DNA from: Symsagittifera roscoffensis
Lineage: Eukaryota > Xenacoelomorpha > Acoela > Convolutidae
Reading direction: 5' to 3'
Assembly (NCBI RefSeq): GCF_963678635.1
Contig: NC_087068.1
Span: 21,045,029 to 21,109,028, forward strand
Length of the DNA: 64,000 bases
In this document: positions 11,439 to 22,105 of the stretch, one piece after another
Numbering within the stretch: the stretch's first letter is position 1
Layout: the number at the start of each line of letters is the position of its first letter
Made by a program: the position numbers and the translations under genes
Notes under the pieces: model-generated
Seen by the model: only the letters and a program-made list of their open reading frames with translations
What the model was told of the DNA's origin: nothing
The model's database searches: none

Positions 11439-11621
11439 TTAAAATTTGATTTCTTTGTCACTCTCTTCTTCATGTGCCACAGCATGTTCTCTTCTCAACA
11501 GAGATAATTTATACTGTTGAATCTTAAATTTTCCTTTCTTGTACCTTTTATCACGAATGCTTTCAATTTTCCGCCAATCATGAGAGAAACTTTTAAAGGA
11601 CTGAAACACGTCTTCGGATCT
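11439..11621 (-). CDS. Second exon of the two-exon gene, orphaned at the B/C junction
   Basis: Identical to the second exon in unit C (60 codons plus TAA, ending SDKEIKF). The first exon is missing because unit B ends at the CTATAG acceptor, where unit C begins. This copy therefore cannot make the 80-residue product by itself. Confidence 0.5.
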   Translation of the reverse strand, partial: RSEDVFQSFKSFSHDWRKIESIRDKRYKKGKFKIQQYKLSLLRREHAVAHEEESDKEIKF

Positions 11622-13180
11622 CTATAGAAATTGAATAAGCAAAAAAACTCTATATTTCTAAAAATTTGAAGCTAACCAGAACAAAGCGTTACTGTGTTTC
11701 TAAAGGAAAGTTTTCATTTCAAACTTCATATAATCAACCTCTGAGTCTGCTAAAGCATCAATTAATTCAGAAATTTTCAGCAAGCTCCATATTATTTTTT
11801 CTAAAATAGTGTTTCTTTATCAATTTTTTATCCAAAGTAATGTAATTTAGATCTTGAAAGCAAATTTTTTGAATTATGCTTCATGTATCATCTTGCAAAA
11901 GATGTCGGAGTTGGTTTAACTTCACAATAATTATCCTCAAAACATTTGAATTTTCATATAAATATACCTAATAAACTATGAACTAATAACAAATTTTTCA
12001 AAAAAATACCCATTAAAATAAACTTTGAGAGTTTTTGTTTGATTTTTTCTCAACATAAAGCTAAATTTTAGTACAAATATCTTTGAACTACTAAATAATT
12101 ATATGAATTTTTATCTAAACGTTTTATTTTCTCAGTTTATGTTTCATCTACTATCATCCAATTGAAAACAATTTCACATGAAAATTGAATTTTAGATGGA
12201 AACTGTATCATATCATCGAACGTTCAGTAATCCGAAGCAGAATTAATACAATAACACTTTTGCCAAAAAACCTTGAAAAAAAGTCTTATCAAATTGATAT
12301 TGCTGTTTCAACTCTGATTTTCTATTTTTGTACTCCTCTGAACTAAACAAGGAAATCTTTAAAATGGTCACTAGGCAAAACTTTTCAATTAGTAGATGTT
12401 TTTTGAATGTCCAGTTTTTTACAACTTTTTAACAAATATTTAACCACTCATTAGGGTATGTTATGTACTTTGACTACGAATTTATCTTTACACAATCTTC
12501 GCAAACTTGCAATCAATGGAGTTTAACTGTAAACTAAAGCTTTTCTGATTGATTTCCATTGAAATTTTGATGACAATTTGACCTCGATTGTTCCAGGTTT
12601 TATCGTCAATCAAAAGTTTTGAATAAAAAAACAGATCAAGAAGTAAGATGAATTACAATGAAAGAGTTAGTTGAAAATTTTACTAGAATTTCTTCACATT
12701 TTTAGTATAAATTTTGAGAATCAGTAAGAAGTGATAATTATAGTAATTTCTCCTATGTTCTAATAAAAAATTATTGTTTTTACCTTCTGTTGGAGTGTGT
12801 TTGGGAACTGCTGAGCACAAAATTTAACATTATGTTGACAAAAAGAATGCTTCTTCTTGATATGATTAGTGAGTTCCTTATTTAATTTTTAATTTTTAAT
12901 TTTTTTGATATCAAATACTCACAATCGAGCACTCCTTCACAGATAATATTTGAGCTATTGGCCAATCACAATGAAGTATTCACAGAATATAAAATAATTT
13001 TAGATCGGAAAAAAATTATTTTAATGAAACTTACCAATTAATCAATTTTTTTTTGAATTTTTTAACAAAATTTACATAAACATTTGACACCATGAGATTT
13101 ATTGTTTGGTCTATATTATGATTTCAATGCTCAATTCGAATTTTGAAATTTCAATCAAAATTTTTTTGATTTGTACTAAA

Positions 13181-13378
13181 TTAACCAGTGAAAAAAGAAA
13201 TTACCCAAACATACATTTTTATTGTTTTCTCTACGATATTTTGTAATATAAACAACCGGGAATTTTTCAAAATTGAATAATCATTTAAAAAATAATCTGA
13301 CAAATCTAAATTTTGCATTTGTATCAAATCCAAAACAATAATCAAAATGATGTTCCTTATCTTCAAATTTTGTTTCAT
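13181..13378 (-). CDS. Unrecognised 65-residue open frame, unit C copy
   Basis: Identical in translation to the unit B copy, 3429 bp upstream. See the unit A entry for the possible donor and context. Confidence 0.3.
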   Translation of the reverse strand: MKQNLKIRNIILIIVLDLIQMQNLDLSDYFLNDYSILKNSRLFILQNIVEKTIKMYVWVISFFTG

Positions 13379-14085
13379 ACACTCTTACATTTTGTTTTCT
13401 ACTGATTGACCACTCAATCTCAATTAATTTTTTTTAGATTTTTTATTCTAAATGTACACTTCAGTGATGAAAAAAATGTTTTGAACCAGTAATTGCTCAA
13501 TTAACAAGCAAACAAAATATCACAAAGCATTACTGAGGTTTATAATTATCAACAAACAAAACGTCTCTCAAAATTTGGGACAGTTCTTTGAACTCATTCA
13601 AAGTATAGTTGTTATAGGCAACTTGCTACAAGATGTTCAATTTCCTTTGCAGTGAAAAGTCGAATCTGAATGTATGGCGGCTTGTTCACATTGTACTTCT
13701 TAATTGTGACACGACACCCTCCTCATGTTGTATGTTGCAATTTCATATACTCTTTTACAGATGTCGAGCTCCTGAACAATAATTGTTTCTTCGCCCAGAT
13801 TTGATTTCATATATAGGTACCAGTCCAAGTCTTTCAATATTGGAACTAAAAAAGTCTCCCAATTCTTGTTTGAGTTTTTGAGAATTCAATATCATTAGGA
13901 CTAGTATGTTTTCTTGAGTACATTTTTGGGAGCAAACTGATCAGATGAAGAGAAAGGAGAAAAATGATTGTAAAATTAAATGAAAAAGTAAGTAAATAGT
14001 TTGACTCATAATGATTTCCATATATGGAAGTAGTACCAAATATGGAATTTTGTGATTTTGAATTTTTCATATATCGAAATGGCGT

Positions 14086-14322
14086 TTACGTTGTTCTGCA
14101 ATATAAATCCACAATTCTCAGCAAAAATAATTGTTTCAGATGGCAACTGCTATGTGTCAAGCTCTTCCCAACTTTCATTCGGATTATTGTTAAAACTCGA
14201 TATTTATTTCCGTATCCTGTGATTTTTAAGAAAAATAAGTAGTAACACATCATTATTGTGTCTCCCCAACTCTTTATGTTCTTTGGAGAATCACAAGTTT
14301 CATTTAGTTTCAATAGGAACAT
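14086..14322 (-). CDS. Unrecognised 78-residue open frame, unit C
   Basis: Identical copy of the 10657-10893 frame, carried by the recent B/C tandem duplication. It gives no independent support for coding potential. Confidence 0.25.
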   Translation of the reverse strand: MFLLKLNETCDSPKNIKSWGDTIMMCYYLFFLKITGYGNKYRVLTIIRMKVGKSLTHSSCHLKQLFLLRIVDLYCRTT

Positions 14323-14527
14323 CTCTTAACCAAATTCTGTAGAGGTTAGTTAATTTGCTTACGCATATCAGGAAATTGACTGTCTTTACTCCTTGTTCAA
14401 ACACAGATACTTTCCAGGTTTTGGTGCACAATCATCTTATTCGAGCAGTTCAAAATAACTTACGATAGAAAGGAGCCGATAAGATAAGTGCAAAGAAACG
14501 ACTAATTCGGAAAAAAATTTAACATAC

Positions 14528-14623
14528 CTTATTTATGCTATAACCAGAAACTGGCTTCCACACAAACTCTTGGTTCAGCGATTCTGGAAAGAATTCGAAA
14601 AGTTCAAAACTCAAAATAAGAAT
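14528..14623 (-). CDS. 96-nt internal exon, unit C copy
   Basis: Identical to the unit B exon, with donor GTATGTT and acceptor TTGAGTCAG. It lies about 245 bp downstream of the stop of the two-exon gene on the same strand, so it probably belongs to a second gene in the unit. Confidence 0.5.
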
Positions 14624-14867
14624 CTGACTCAAGATTATTGATTGCTTTTTTGATTGTCATGGTTCTGTGCTTAGTGATTAGGTAAGCTTTGTGATAAAAT
14701 ATTCAATGGTCTTTAAATGTGCTCTTATTAATTTACACTGATAAATCTTTAAAAACTAAGCTTCGTTTCAGAAAGATTTAATTTAAACGCAAAGAAAAAT
14801 CAAATTACAAACAAATAGGATAATTTAATTTAAAATGACAATCTAAAAATTTATTTGAAAAAAAAAG

Positions 14868-15154
14868 TTAAAATTTGATTTCTTTGTCACTCTCTTCTTC
14901 ATGTGCCACAGCATGTTCTCTTCTCAACAGAGATAATTTATACTGTTGAATCTTAAATTTTCCTTTCTTGTACCTTTTATCACGAATGCTTTCAATTTTC
15001 CGCCAATCATGAGAGAAACTTTTAAAGGACTGAAACACGTCTTCGGATCTCTATAGAAGATGTCAAATTTCACCATTTTTTCAAAAAGTGTCACTTGTAG
15101 TAAACGTTCACTTGTAAGCATGCGTAAACTATGTGCGTATCCCAGATCTACCAT
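14868..15154 (-). CDS. Two-exon gene, 80-residue unknown protein, unit C
   Basis: Exon 1 is 15154-15095 (20 codons from ATG, MVDLGYAHSL to ERLLQ). Exon 2 is 15050-14868 (60 codons and TAA). The intron 15094-15051 is 44 nt, starts GTGACA, ends TTCTATAG and joins phase 0. Exon 2 encodes a basic, helix-prone protein: RSEDVFQSF, DWRKIESIRDKRYKKGKF, QQYKLSLLRREHAVAHEEES, SDKEIKF. Comparison with unit D supports coding. Over exon 2 the two copies differ by a few substitutions giving mostly conservative changes (R/K, F/Y, E/K, S/K) plus two silent ones, with no indel and a stop at the same codon. Without splicing, the exon 1 frame reads on to a different C-terminus, which lacks this support. An upstream open exon (15445-15211) on the same strand ends in TAA before this ATG. 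Family not recognised. Confidence 0.5.
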
Positions 15155-15210
15155 TTCGTTTGAATCATATGAAAACCCGTACTTTTTTCTCGAGGGTGAC
15201 TTGGATATAC

Positions 15211-15445
15211 TTATTTTTGAAATTCTCTAAGTCTTTTGCCCTGGAGTTCTCTCCATTCTGGAAGATCTATGATAATTTGCTCACTAGACTGGGAGATCTT
15301 AATAATTTTGAGAATCTTGACAGTTTTGTTACCAATTTTAAACTGAATGCAGTACCTCGCCCGTTCTATAATGATTGGTTTCAACTTTTGGGATAGATTT
15401 TTGTTTCTTCTAAAAGTCTTTTTAGTACTGGTGGATTGAAATAAA
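15211..15445 (-). CDS. Open exon-like segment upstream of the two-exon gene, unit C
   Basis: From an acceptor (ATCACAG, minus strand) the frame reads about 77 codons to a TAA. It includes SQKLKPIIIERARYC, IQFKIGNKTVKILKI and IIIDLPEWRELQGKRLREFQK. The unit D copy differs by 2 nt just outside the proposed acceptor, which would shift a continuous frame but is harmless if intronic. Inside the exon only two residues differ. A donor-like GTATATCC follows the TAA immediately. It may be the last exon of a separate small gene or a decayed exon of the gene downstream. Not recognised. Confidence 0.4.
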
Positions 15446-17175
15446 CTGTGATGAAGATTTCCGAAAAGAAAATGTTTTTTTTTTCAGCTGTATCTTTTTG
15501 CCATCTTAGACAAGGTTTTGGTTACCTGCTCTAACAATTGCAGCTGAGTTCATTCAAAATGTTTTCAACAATTCTGTCATTTTGACTAGAAAGGAGAAAA
15601 AATCATATCATCAAATTTGTTGACTATTTATTTCTGAAAACACTGTAGAATAAGATTTCTCGTTGAATTGAATTGAATTTTTTTTTGTAGAAAAAAAACG
15701 AAGAACTGAAAACTATTCCTTATAATCACAGAATTGATTGAGTATCTTTATTTAGATTAGAAAAAACTGTTGAATATACAAAAACGACAGTTTTTTTCAT
15801 CTCTCTTATCACCTCTGTGTCGGAAATGTAATTTAGATCTTGAAAGCAAATTTTTTGAATTATGCTTCATGTATCATCTTGCAGAAGATGTCGGAGTTGG
15901 TTTAACTTCACAATAATTATCCTCAAAACATTTGAATTTTCATATAAATATACCTAATAAACTATGAACTAATAACAATTTTTTCAAAAAAATACCCATT
16001 AAAATAAACTTTGAGAGTTTTTGTTTGATTTTTTCTCAACATAAAGCTAAATTTTAGTACAAATATCTTTGAACTACTAAATAATTATAAGAATTTTTAT
16101 CTAAACGTTTTATTCTCTCAGTTTATGTTTCATCTACTATCATCCAATTGAAAACAATTTCACATGAAAATTGAATTTTAGCTGGAAACTGTATCATATC
16201 ATCGAACGTTCAGTAATCCAAAGCAGAATTAAAACAATAACACTTTTGCCAAAAAACCTTGAAAAAAATCCTTATCAAATTGATATTGCTGTTTCAACTC
16301 TGATTTTCTATTTTTGTACTCCTCTGAACTAAACAAGGAAATCTTTAAAATGGTCACTAGGCAAAACCTTTCAATTAGTAGATGTTTTTTGAATGTCCAG
16401 TTTTTTACAACTTTTTAACAAATATTTAACCACTCATCAGGGTATGTTATGTACTTTGACTACGAATTTATCTTTACACAATCTTCGCAAACTTGCAATC
16501 AATGGAGTTTAACTGTAAACTAAAGCTTTTCTGATTGATTTCCATTGAAATTTTGATGAAAATTTGACCTCGATTGTTCCAGGTTTTATCGTCAATCAAA
16601 AGTTTTGAATAAAAAAAACAGATCAAGAAGTAAGATGAATTACAATGAAAGAGTTAATTGAAAATTTTACTAGAATTTCTTCACATTTTTAGTATAAATT
16701 TTGAGATTCAGTAAGAAGTGATAATTATAGTAATTTCTCCTATGTTCTAATAAAAAATTATTGTTTTTACCTTCTGTTGGAGTGTGTTTGGGAACTGCTG
16801 AGCACAAAATTTAACATTATGTTGACAAAAAGAATGCTTCTTCTTGATATGATTAGTGAGTTCCTTATTTAATTTTTAATTTTTAATTTTTAATTTTTTT
16901 GTTATTAAATACTCACAATCGAACACTCCTTCACAGGTAATATTTGAGCTATTGGCCAATCACAATGAAGTATTCACAGAATATAAAATAATTTTAGATA
17001 GGAAAAAAATTATTTTAATGAAACTTACCAATTAATCAATTTTTTGTTTGAATTTTTAAACAAAATTTACATAAACATTTGACACCATGAGATTTATTGT
17101 TTGGTCTATATTATGATTTCAATGCTCAATTCGAATTTTGAAATTTCAATCAAAATTTTTTTGATTTGTACTAAA

Positions 17176-17373
17176 TTAACCAGTGAAAAAAGAAATTACC
17201 CAAACATACATTTTTATTGTTTTCTCTACGATATTTTGTAATATAAACAACCGGGAATTTTTCAAAATTGAATAATCATTTAAAAGATAATCTGACAAAT
17301 CTAAATTTTGCATTTGTATCAAATCCAAAACAATAATCAAAATGATGTTCCTTATCTTCAAATTTTGTTTCAT
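17176..17373 (-). CDS. Unrecognised 65-residue open frame, unit D copy
   Basis: Same as the B and C copies except for one residue in the middle (DYLLND). Donor-like GTATGTTT is retained. Confidence 0.3.
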   Translation of the reverse strand: MKQNLKIRNIILIIVLDLIQMQNLDLSDYLLNDYSILKNSRLFILQNIVEKTIKMYVWVISFFTG

Positions 17374-18523
17374 ACACTCTTACATTTTGTTTTCTACTGA
17401 TTGACCACTCAATCTCAATTAATTTTTTTTAGATTTTTTATTCTAAATGTACACTTCAGTGATGAAAAAAATGTTTTGAACCAGTAATTGCTCAATTAAC
17501 AAGCAAACAAAATATCACAAAGCATTACTGAGGTTTATAATTATCAACAAACAAAACGTCTCTCAAAATTTGGGACAGTTCTTTGAATTCATTCAAAGTA
17601 TAGTTGTTATAGGCAACTTGCTACAAGATGTTCAATTTCCTTTGCAGTGAAAAGTCGAATCTGAATGTAGGGCGGCTTGTTCACATTGTACTTCTTAATT
17701 GTGACACGACACCCTCCTCATGTTGTATGTTGCAATTTCAAATACTCTTTTACAGATGTCGAGCTCCTGAACAATAGTTGTTTCTTCGCCCAGATTTGAT
17801 TTCATATATAGGTACCAGTCCAAGTCTTTCAATATTGGAACTAAAAAAGTCTCCCAATTCTTGTTTGAGTTTTTGAGAATTCAATATCATTAGGACTAGT
17901 ATGTTTTCTTCAGTACATTTTTGACAAGCAAACTGATCAGATGAAGAGAAAGGAGAAAAATGATTGTAAAATTAAATGAAAAAGTAAGTAAATAGTTTGA
18001 CTCATAATGATTTCCATATATGGAAGTAGTACCAAATATGGAATTTTGTGATTTTGAATTTTTCATATATCGAAACCGCGTTTACGTTGCTCTGCAATAT
18101 AAATCCACAATTCTCAGCAAAAATAATTGTTTCAGATGGCAACTGCTATGTGTCAAGCTCTTCCCAACTTTCATTCAGATTATTGTTAAAACTCGACATT
18201 TATTTCCGTATCCTGTGATTTTTACGAAAAATAAGTAGTAACACATCATTATTGTGTCTCCCCAACTCTTTATGTTCTTTGGAGAATCACAAGTTTCATT
18301 TAGTTTTAATAGGAACATCTCTTAACCAAATTCTGTAGAGGTTAGTTAATTTGCTTACGCATATCAGGAAATTGACTGTCTTTACTCCTTGTTCAAACAC
18401 AGATACTTTCCAGGTTTTGGTGCACAATCATCTTATTCGAGCAGTTCAATATAACTTACGATAGAAAGGAGCCGATAAGATAAGTGCAAAGAAACGACTA
18501 ATTCGGAAAAAAATTTAAAATAC

Positions 18524-18619
18524 CTTATTTATGCTATAACCAGAAACTGGCTTCCACACAAACTCTTGGTTCAGCGATTCTGGAAAGAATTCGAAAAGTT
18601 CAAAACTCAAAATAAGAAT
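18524..18619 (-). CDS. 96-nt internal exon, unit D copy
   Basis: The 32-codon frame is open and of the same length as in A-C. The donor has changed to GTATTTT, still a GT donor but weaker than GTATGTT. Confidence 0.45.
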
Positions 18620-18861
18620 CTGACTCAAGATTATTGATTGCTTTTTTGATTGTCATGGTTCTGTGCTTAGTGATTAGGTAAGCTTTGTGATAAAATATTC
18701 AATGGTCTTTAAATGTGCTCTTATTAATTTACACTGATAAATCTTTAAAAACTAAGCTTCGGTTCAGAAAGATTTAATTTAAACGCAAAGAAAAATCAAA
18801 TTACAAACAAATAGGATAATTTAATTTAAAATGACAATCTAAAAATTTATTTGAAAAAAAG

Positions 18862-19148
18862 CTAATATTTGATTTCTTTATCACTCTCTTCTTCATGTGC
18901 CACAGCATGTTTTCTTCTCAACAGAGATAATTTATACTGTTGAATCTTGAATTTTCCTTTCTTGTACTTTTTATCACGAATGCTTTCAATTTTCCGCCAA
19001 TCATGAGAGAATTTTTTAAAGGACTGAAACACGTCTTCGGATCTCTATAGAAGATGTCAAATTTCACCAATTTTTCAAAAAGTGTCACTTGTAGTAAACG
19101 TTCACTTGTAAGCATGCGTAAACTATGTGCGTATCCCAGATCTACCAT
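18862..19148 (-). CDS. Two-exon gene, 80-residue unknown protein, unit D
   Basis: Exon 1 is 19148-19089, intron 19088-19045 (44 nt, GTGACA to CTATAG), exon 2 19044-18862 ending in TAG. The same model as in unit C holds base for base in length. Differences in exon 2 are conservative or silent (for example DKKYKKGKF against DKRYKKGKF, and a C-terminal EIKY against EIKF). Retention of ATG, both splice sites, frame and stop in an independent copy is the best evidence for a functional protein in this part of the window. The product is small, basic and unrecognised; no domain or signal peptide is visible. Confidence 0.5.
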
Positions 19149-19204
19149 TTCGTTTGAATCATATGAAAACCCGTACTTTTTTCTCGAGGGTGACTTGGAT
19201 ATAC

Positions 19205-19439
19205 TTATTTTTGAAATTCTCTAAGTCTTTTGCTCTGGAGTTCTCTCCATTCTGGAAGATCTATGATAATTTGCTCACTAGACTGGGAGATCTTATTAAT
19301 TTTGAGAATCTTGACAGTTTTGTTACCAATTTTAAACTGAATGCAGTACCTCGCCCGTTCTATAATGATTGGTTTCAACTTTTGGGATAGATTTTTGTTT
19401 CTTCTAAAAGTCTTTTTAGTACTGGTGGATTGAAATAAA
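19205..19439 (-). CDS. Open exon-like segment upstream of the two-exon gene, unit D
   Basis: Counterpart of 15211-15445. The acceptor reads TCTTCTACAG here, closer to the nematode consensus than in unit C. The frame is open to the same TAA; two residue changes (I to N, G to S) are seen relative to unit C. Confidence 0.4.
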
Positions 19440-20203
19440 CTGTAGAAGATTTCCGAAAAGAAAATGTTTTTTTTTCAGCTGTATCTTTTTGCCATCTTAG
19501 ACAAGGTTTTGGTTACCTGCTCTAACAATTGCAGCTGAGTTCATTCAAAATGTTTTCAACAATTCTGTCATTTTGACTAGAAAGGAGAAAAAATCATATC
19601 ATCAAATTTGTTGACTATTTATTTCTGAAAACACTGTAGAATAAGATTTCTCGTTGAATTGAATTGAGTTTTTTTTGTAAAAAAAAAACGAAGAAATGAA
19701 AACTATTCCTAATAATCACAGAATTGATTGAGTATCTTTATTTAGATTAGAAAAAACTGTTGAATATACAAAAACGACAGTTTTTTTCATCTCTCTCATC
19801 ACCTCTGTGTCGGAAATTCTGATTGTTTAAAATTTTAATAGATATCTTTAAAATTTAGAAGATTTGGAAGATTTAGAAAACTCCAAAAAGTAATATGTAA
19901 ACTCTAAATAAAAACTCTAGGAGTTAATGTGTTGATTATAACATTTAGAAGATTCTACAAGTTAGTGGCTAATGACGTCATTTTCTCTGGTGGAATCAAA
20001 TTTTTATTGTGTAAATAAGTCAAAAATTACCTTTTTAGCTCTGTTGAGAATCATGTCAGACTCTCGGATCAGCTTTCTCATGCAATTTTTCTAATAATAT
20101 TTGAATAGATGTTATAAAACTCTGGTTTCTTTATTCCAGCTTAAACCCTTTCTAACATAAAAATCTTTGTAATTTTCAACAAGTGTGCAAAAACCCTCAA
20201 TTT

Positions 20204-20398
20204 CTAAAATGTTTCACTTTTTTTGATAAGATGCGAAAAGTGTTTCAATTTTTTTTGATAAAATGCGAAAAGTGTTTCAATTTTATGACAAGATTCGAAA
20301 AGTGTATCACTTTTTTGACAAAGTGCGAAAAGTGTTTTAATTTTTTCTACAAAGGGCGAAAAGTGTTTCTTTTTTTCACCAGATGCAAAAACCATTGA
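20204..20398 (+). repeat. Minisatellite, about 30-bp unit, unit D
   Basis: Same minisatellite as at 7640-7825, with five to six copies of the GCGAAAAGTGTTTCAATTTT type. Its presence near the ends of both A and D shows that these two units share an original right boundary. Confidence 0.85.
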
Positions 20399-20612
20399 GT
20401 TTTGTTTTTTGTGTAAAAATAGTTTTGGTGTAAAAACAAGATTCCTAACATGTGTGCGAGTTGGGAGCGCTAATTTTAGCTGTATTTCAATTGTTTTTCA
20501 TTGATTTACCCTGAATCTCTCATCTAGTTGTTCTCATACTCAAAATGAAAACGAAGAAAAAAATTAATTACCAAGAACGCTGTTAATAACAAACATTTAT
20601 TTACAGGAATAT

Positions 20613-20822
20613 TTAATCAAAGAGCTGTCCTGCAGCAGAAGAGTTTTGGAGGTTCTCTATAGAAGGCAGAGCTGGACGAGGTTCCATTGCTGGTGGTTGT
20701 GGAGGAGTGTTATGAGGTGTTATTGTTTCTGAGAAACCCTCATCTTCATCTATTGTGATGGGGTGTTCGGCTGATCCTACCTCCTCCCAAGGAAAGAGGA
20801 AGTCGTCGACTGGTTGAACCAC
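20613..20822 (-). CDS. Possible last exon of an unknown gene
   Basis: The minus-strand frame opens after a TGA, has no ATG, and reads about 70 codons to TAA. It contains an acidic stretch (ITIDEDEGFSE), a proline-rich stretch (TPPQPPAMEPRPALPS) and ends AAGQLFD. An AATAAA polyadenylation signal (in TAAATAAATG) follows the stop by about 14 nt. GC content is clearly higher than in the surrounding AT-rich DNA. This fits a terminal exon of a host gene or of an element-borne gene, with a disordered acidic and proline-rich C-terminus. The acceptor is uncertain (GTTTCAAG near 20830 is the nearest candidate). Confidence 0.4.
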   Translation of the reverse strand: MVQPVDDFLFPWEEVGSAEHPITIDEDEGFSETITPHNTPPQPPAMEPRPALPSIENLQNSSAAGQLFD

Positions 20823-20829
20823 AAACCTT

Positions 20830-21670
20830 GAAACAGTTCATTTCACATGCTCAGAGACTTCCTCCATCCTCCTTGCTGTTTTGCACTGAGAAGATCATAT
20901 TCACTGAGAAGGTCAAAAGTTACTGAGTAAAAACTAGAAAGAGCTGAGAGACGAGGTAGTTGACGGTAGTTTAGTTGAAAATAAAATGATTTTTAGTTAG
21001 GAAGGAGGGGTACCTTCAACTCGAGTGTGTGGATTAAACCAATCAGATTTTTTAAACTTGTTTGGATTGTAGTCGTGTTCAATCAGATTTCAGTTTCATT
21101 TTATGGAATTCTTGTATGAAAGTCGTGTTCAATCAAAAACAAAAATCCATTTCAGTTACTTTTTACACATTGTCGTTTCCAATCAAAAAAATGTCATTCC
21201 TGTTCTAGTTGTCGTATCCAACCAGAGAAACTTTTTAAAAGCTTCAATCTTCCAAATAAGTAAAGATATACAAAAAAGCAATCGCAAAAACAACTGAACA
21301 AAAGTTGTTTCATGCAAAAATAAAAAATATATTGCCGATATAATTGACAAACAAAAAAATTAGAAAAATCAGCGTTTACACAATTAATTGAACTTTTTGT
21401 ATGTAAACAATGAGAAATTGCTGACTTTTGGGTAATTAGTCAAGTTCTTTAATTTTGATGTAGATTTAAGAGGATAACTCAAAGAAGATCAACTTTTCGA
21501 AGCAAATCTCTGGAAATTCGATTCCAAACCGATTCAAGCAGGATTTTGAACTTTGAAAATCTTTAAAAAATTGAAGGAATAAAGATTTTTGCTTGGGAGT
21601 TTTGGGTTTTGTGTAGGGTATAAAAATTGTCTTCGATATATTATCGTACGATTTTTTTAGCTTCAAATTC
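20830..21670. other. Unique AT-rich spacer up to the assembly gap
   Basis: Apart from the 50-bp-period motif listed separately, I see no gene here. A short minus-strand open frame at 21466-21666 shows no support. Confidence 0.4.
21072..21225 (+). repeat. Four copies of a GTCGTRTTCAATCA motif at 50-bp spacing
   Basis: The motif begins at 21072, 21122, 21172 and 21211 (the last two as GTCGTTTCCAATCA and GTCGTATCCAACCA). Sequence between copies is only loosely conserved (pyrimidine-rich with CAGTT). It may be a degenerate tandem repeat or a cluster of binding sites upstream of the minus-strand exon at 20613-20822. Confidence 0.6.
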
Positions 21671-21870
21671 NNNNNNNNNNNNNNNNNNNNNNNNNNNNNN
21701 NNNNNNNNNNNNNNNNNNNNNNNNNNNNNNNNNNNNNNNNNNNNNNNNNNNNNNNNNNNNNNNNNNNNNNNNNNNNNNNNNNNNNNNNNNNNNNNNNNNN
21801 NNNNNNNNNNNNNNNNNNNNNNNNNNNNNNNNNNNNNNNNNNNNNNNNNNNNNNNNNNNNNNNNNNNNNN
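21671..21870. other. Assembly gap of 200 N
   Basis: A run of exactly 200 N, which usually marks a gap of estimated or default size. The right inverted-repeat arm starts directly after it, so the arrangement across the gap is not proven. Confidence 0.99.
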
Positions 21871-22009
21871 TTTAATTCTTGATCTCTAAATTTGTTTATT
21901 CAAAGGGTCTGATGGACGATAAAACCAGCAACAGTTGAGGTCAAATTGTCGTCGAACTTTTATTGGAAATTAATCCAAAAAACTTCAATCTACAGTAAAA
22001 AATCAATTG

Positions 22010-22105
22010 ATGAATAGCTTGCGGAGACTTTGTAGCAATAAGTTTGTAGTAAAAGTGCATAACATACGCTACGGAATGGTTAAGTTTTTGTTAAAAAGTT
22101 GTTAA
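22010..22105 (+). CDS. Short exon-like frame in the right arm
   Basis: A frame MNSLRRLCSNKFVVKVHN continuing to MVKFLLKSC and TAA, downstream of a CTACAG acceptor at about 21990-21995. The same peptide occurs in the left arm and in units A-D on the opposite strand as SLRRLCKDKFVVKVHN, but ends earlier there. It is conserved between copies that otherwise differ by 20-25%, so it may be a true exon of the gene family carried by the arms. No function assigned. Confidence 0.35.
   Translation: MNSLRRLCSNKFVVKVHNIRYGMVKFLLKSC

Larger units (their letters stand above)
3208..20526. repeat. Tandem array of four 3.4-4.75-kb gene-bearing units (A-D)
   Basis: Unit A is about 3208-7956, B 7957-11626, C 11627-15826 and D 15827-20526. 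Junctions are visible as abrupt returns to an earlier point of the unit. At 7956 the sequence restarts at the 3208 motif. At 11627 it restarts at position 8198. At 15826 it restarts at position 11842. A and D share the same end, including a minisatellite and the block TGTGCGAGTTGGGAGCGC. B and C lack that end, as expected from unequal exchange inside the array. A lacks about 1.15 kb that C and D carry between the 96-nt exon and the unit end. B and C are nearly identical; D differs by roughly 1-2%; A is the most divergent. Confidence 0.85.
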
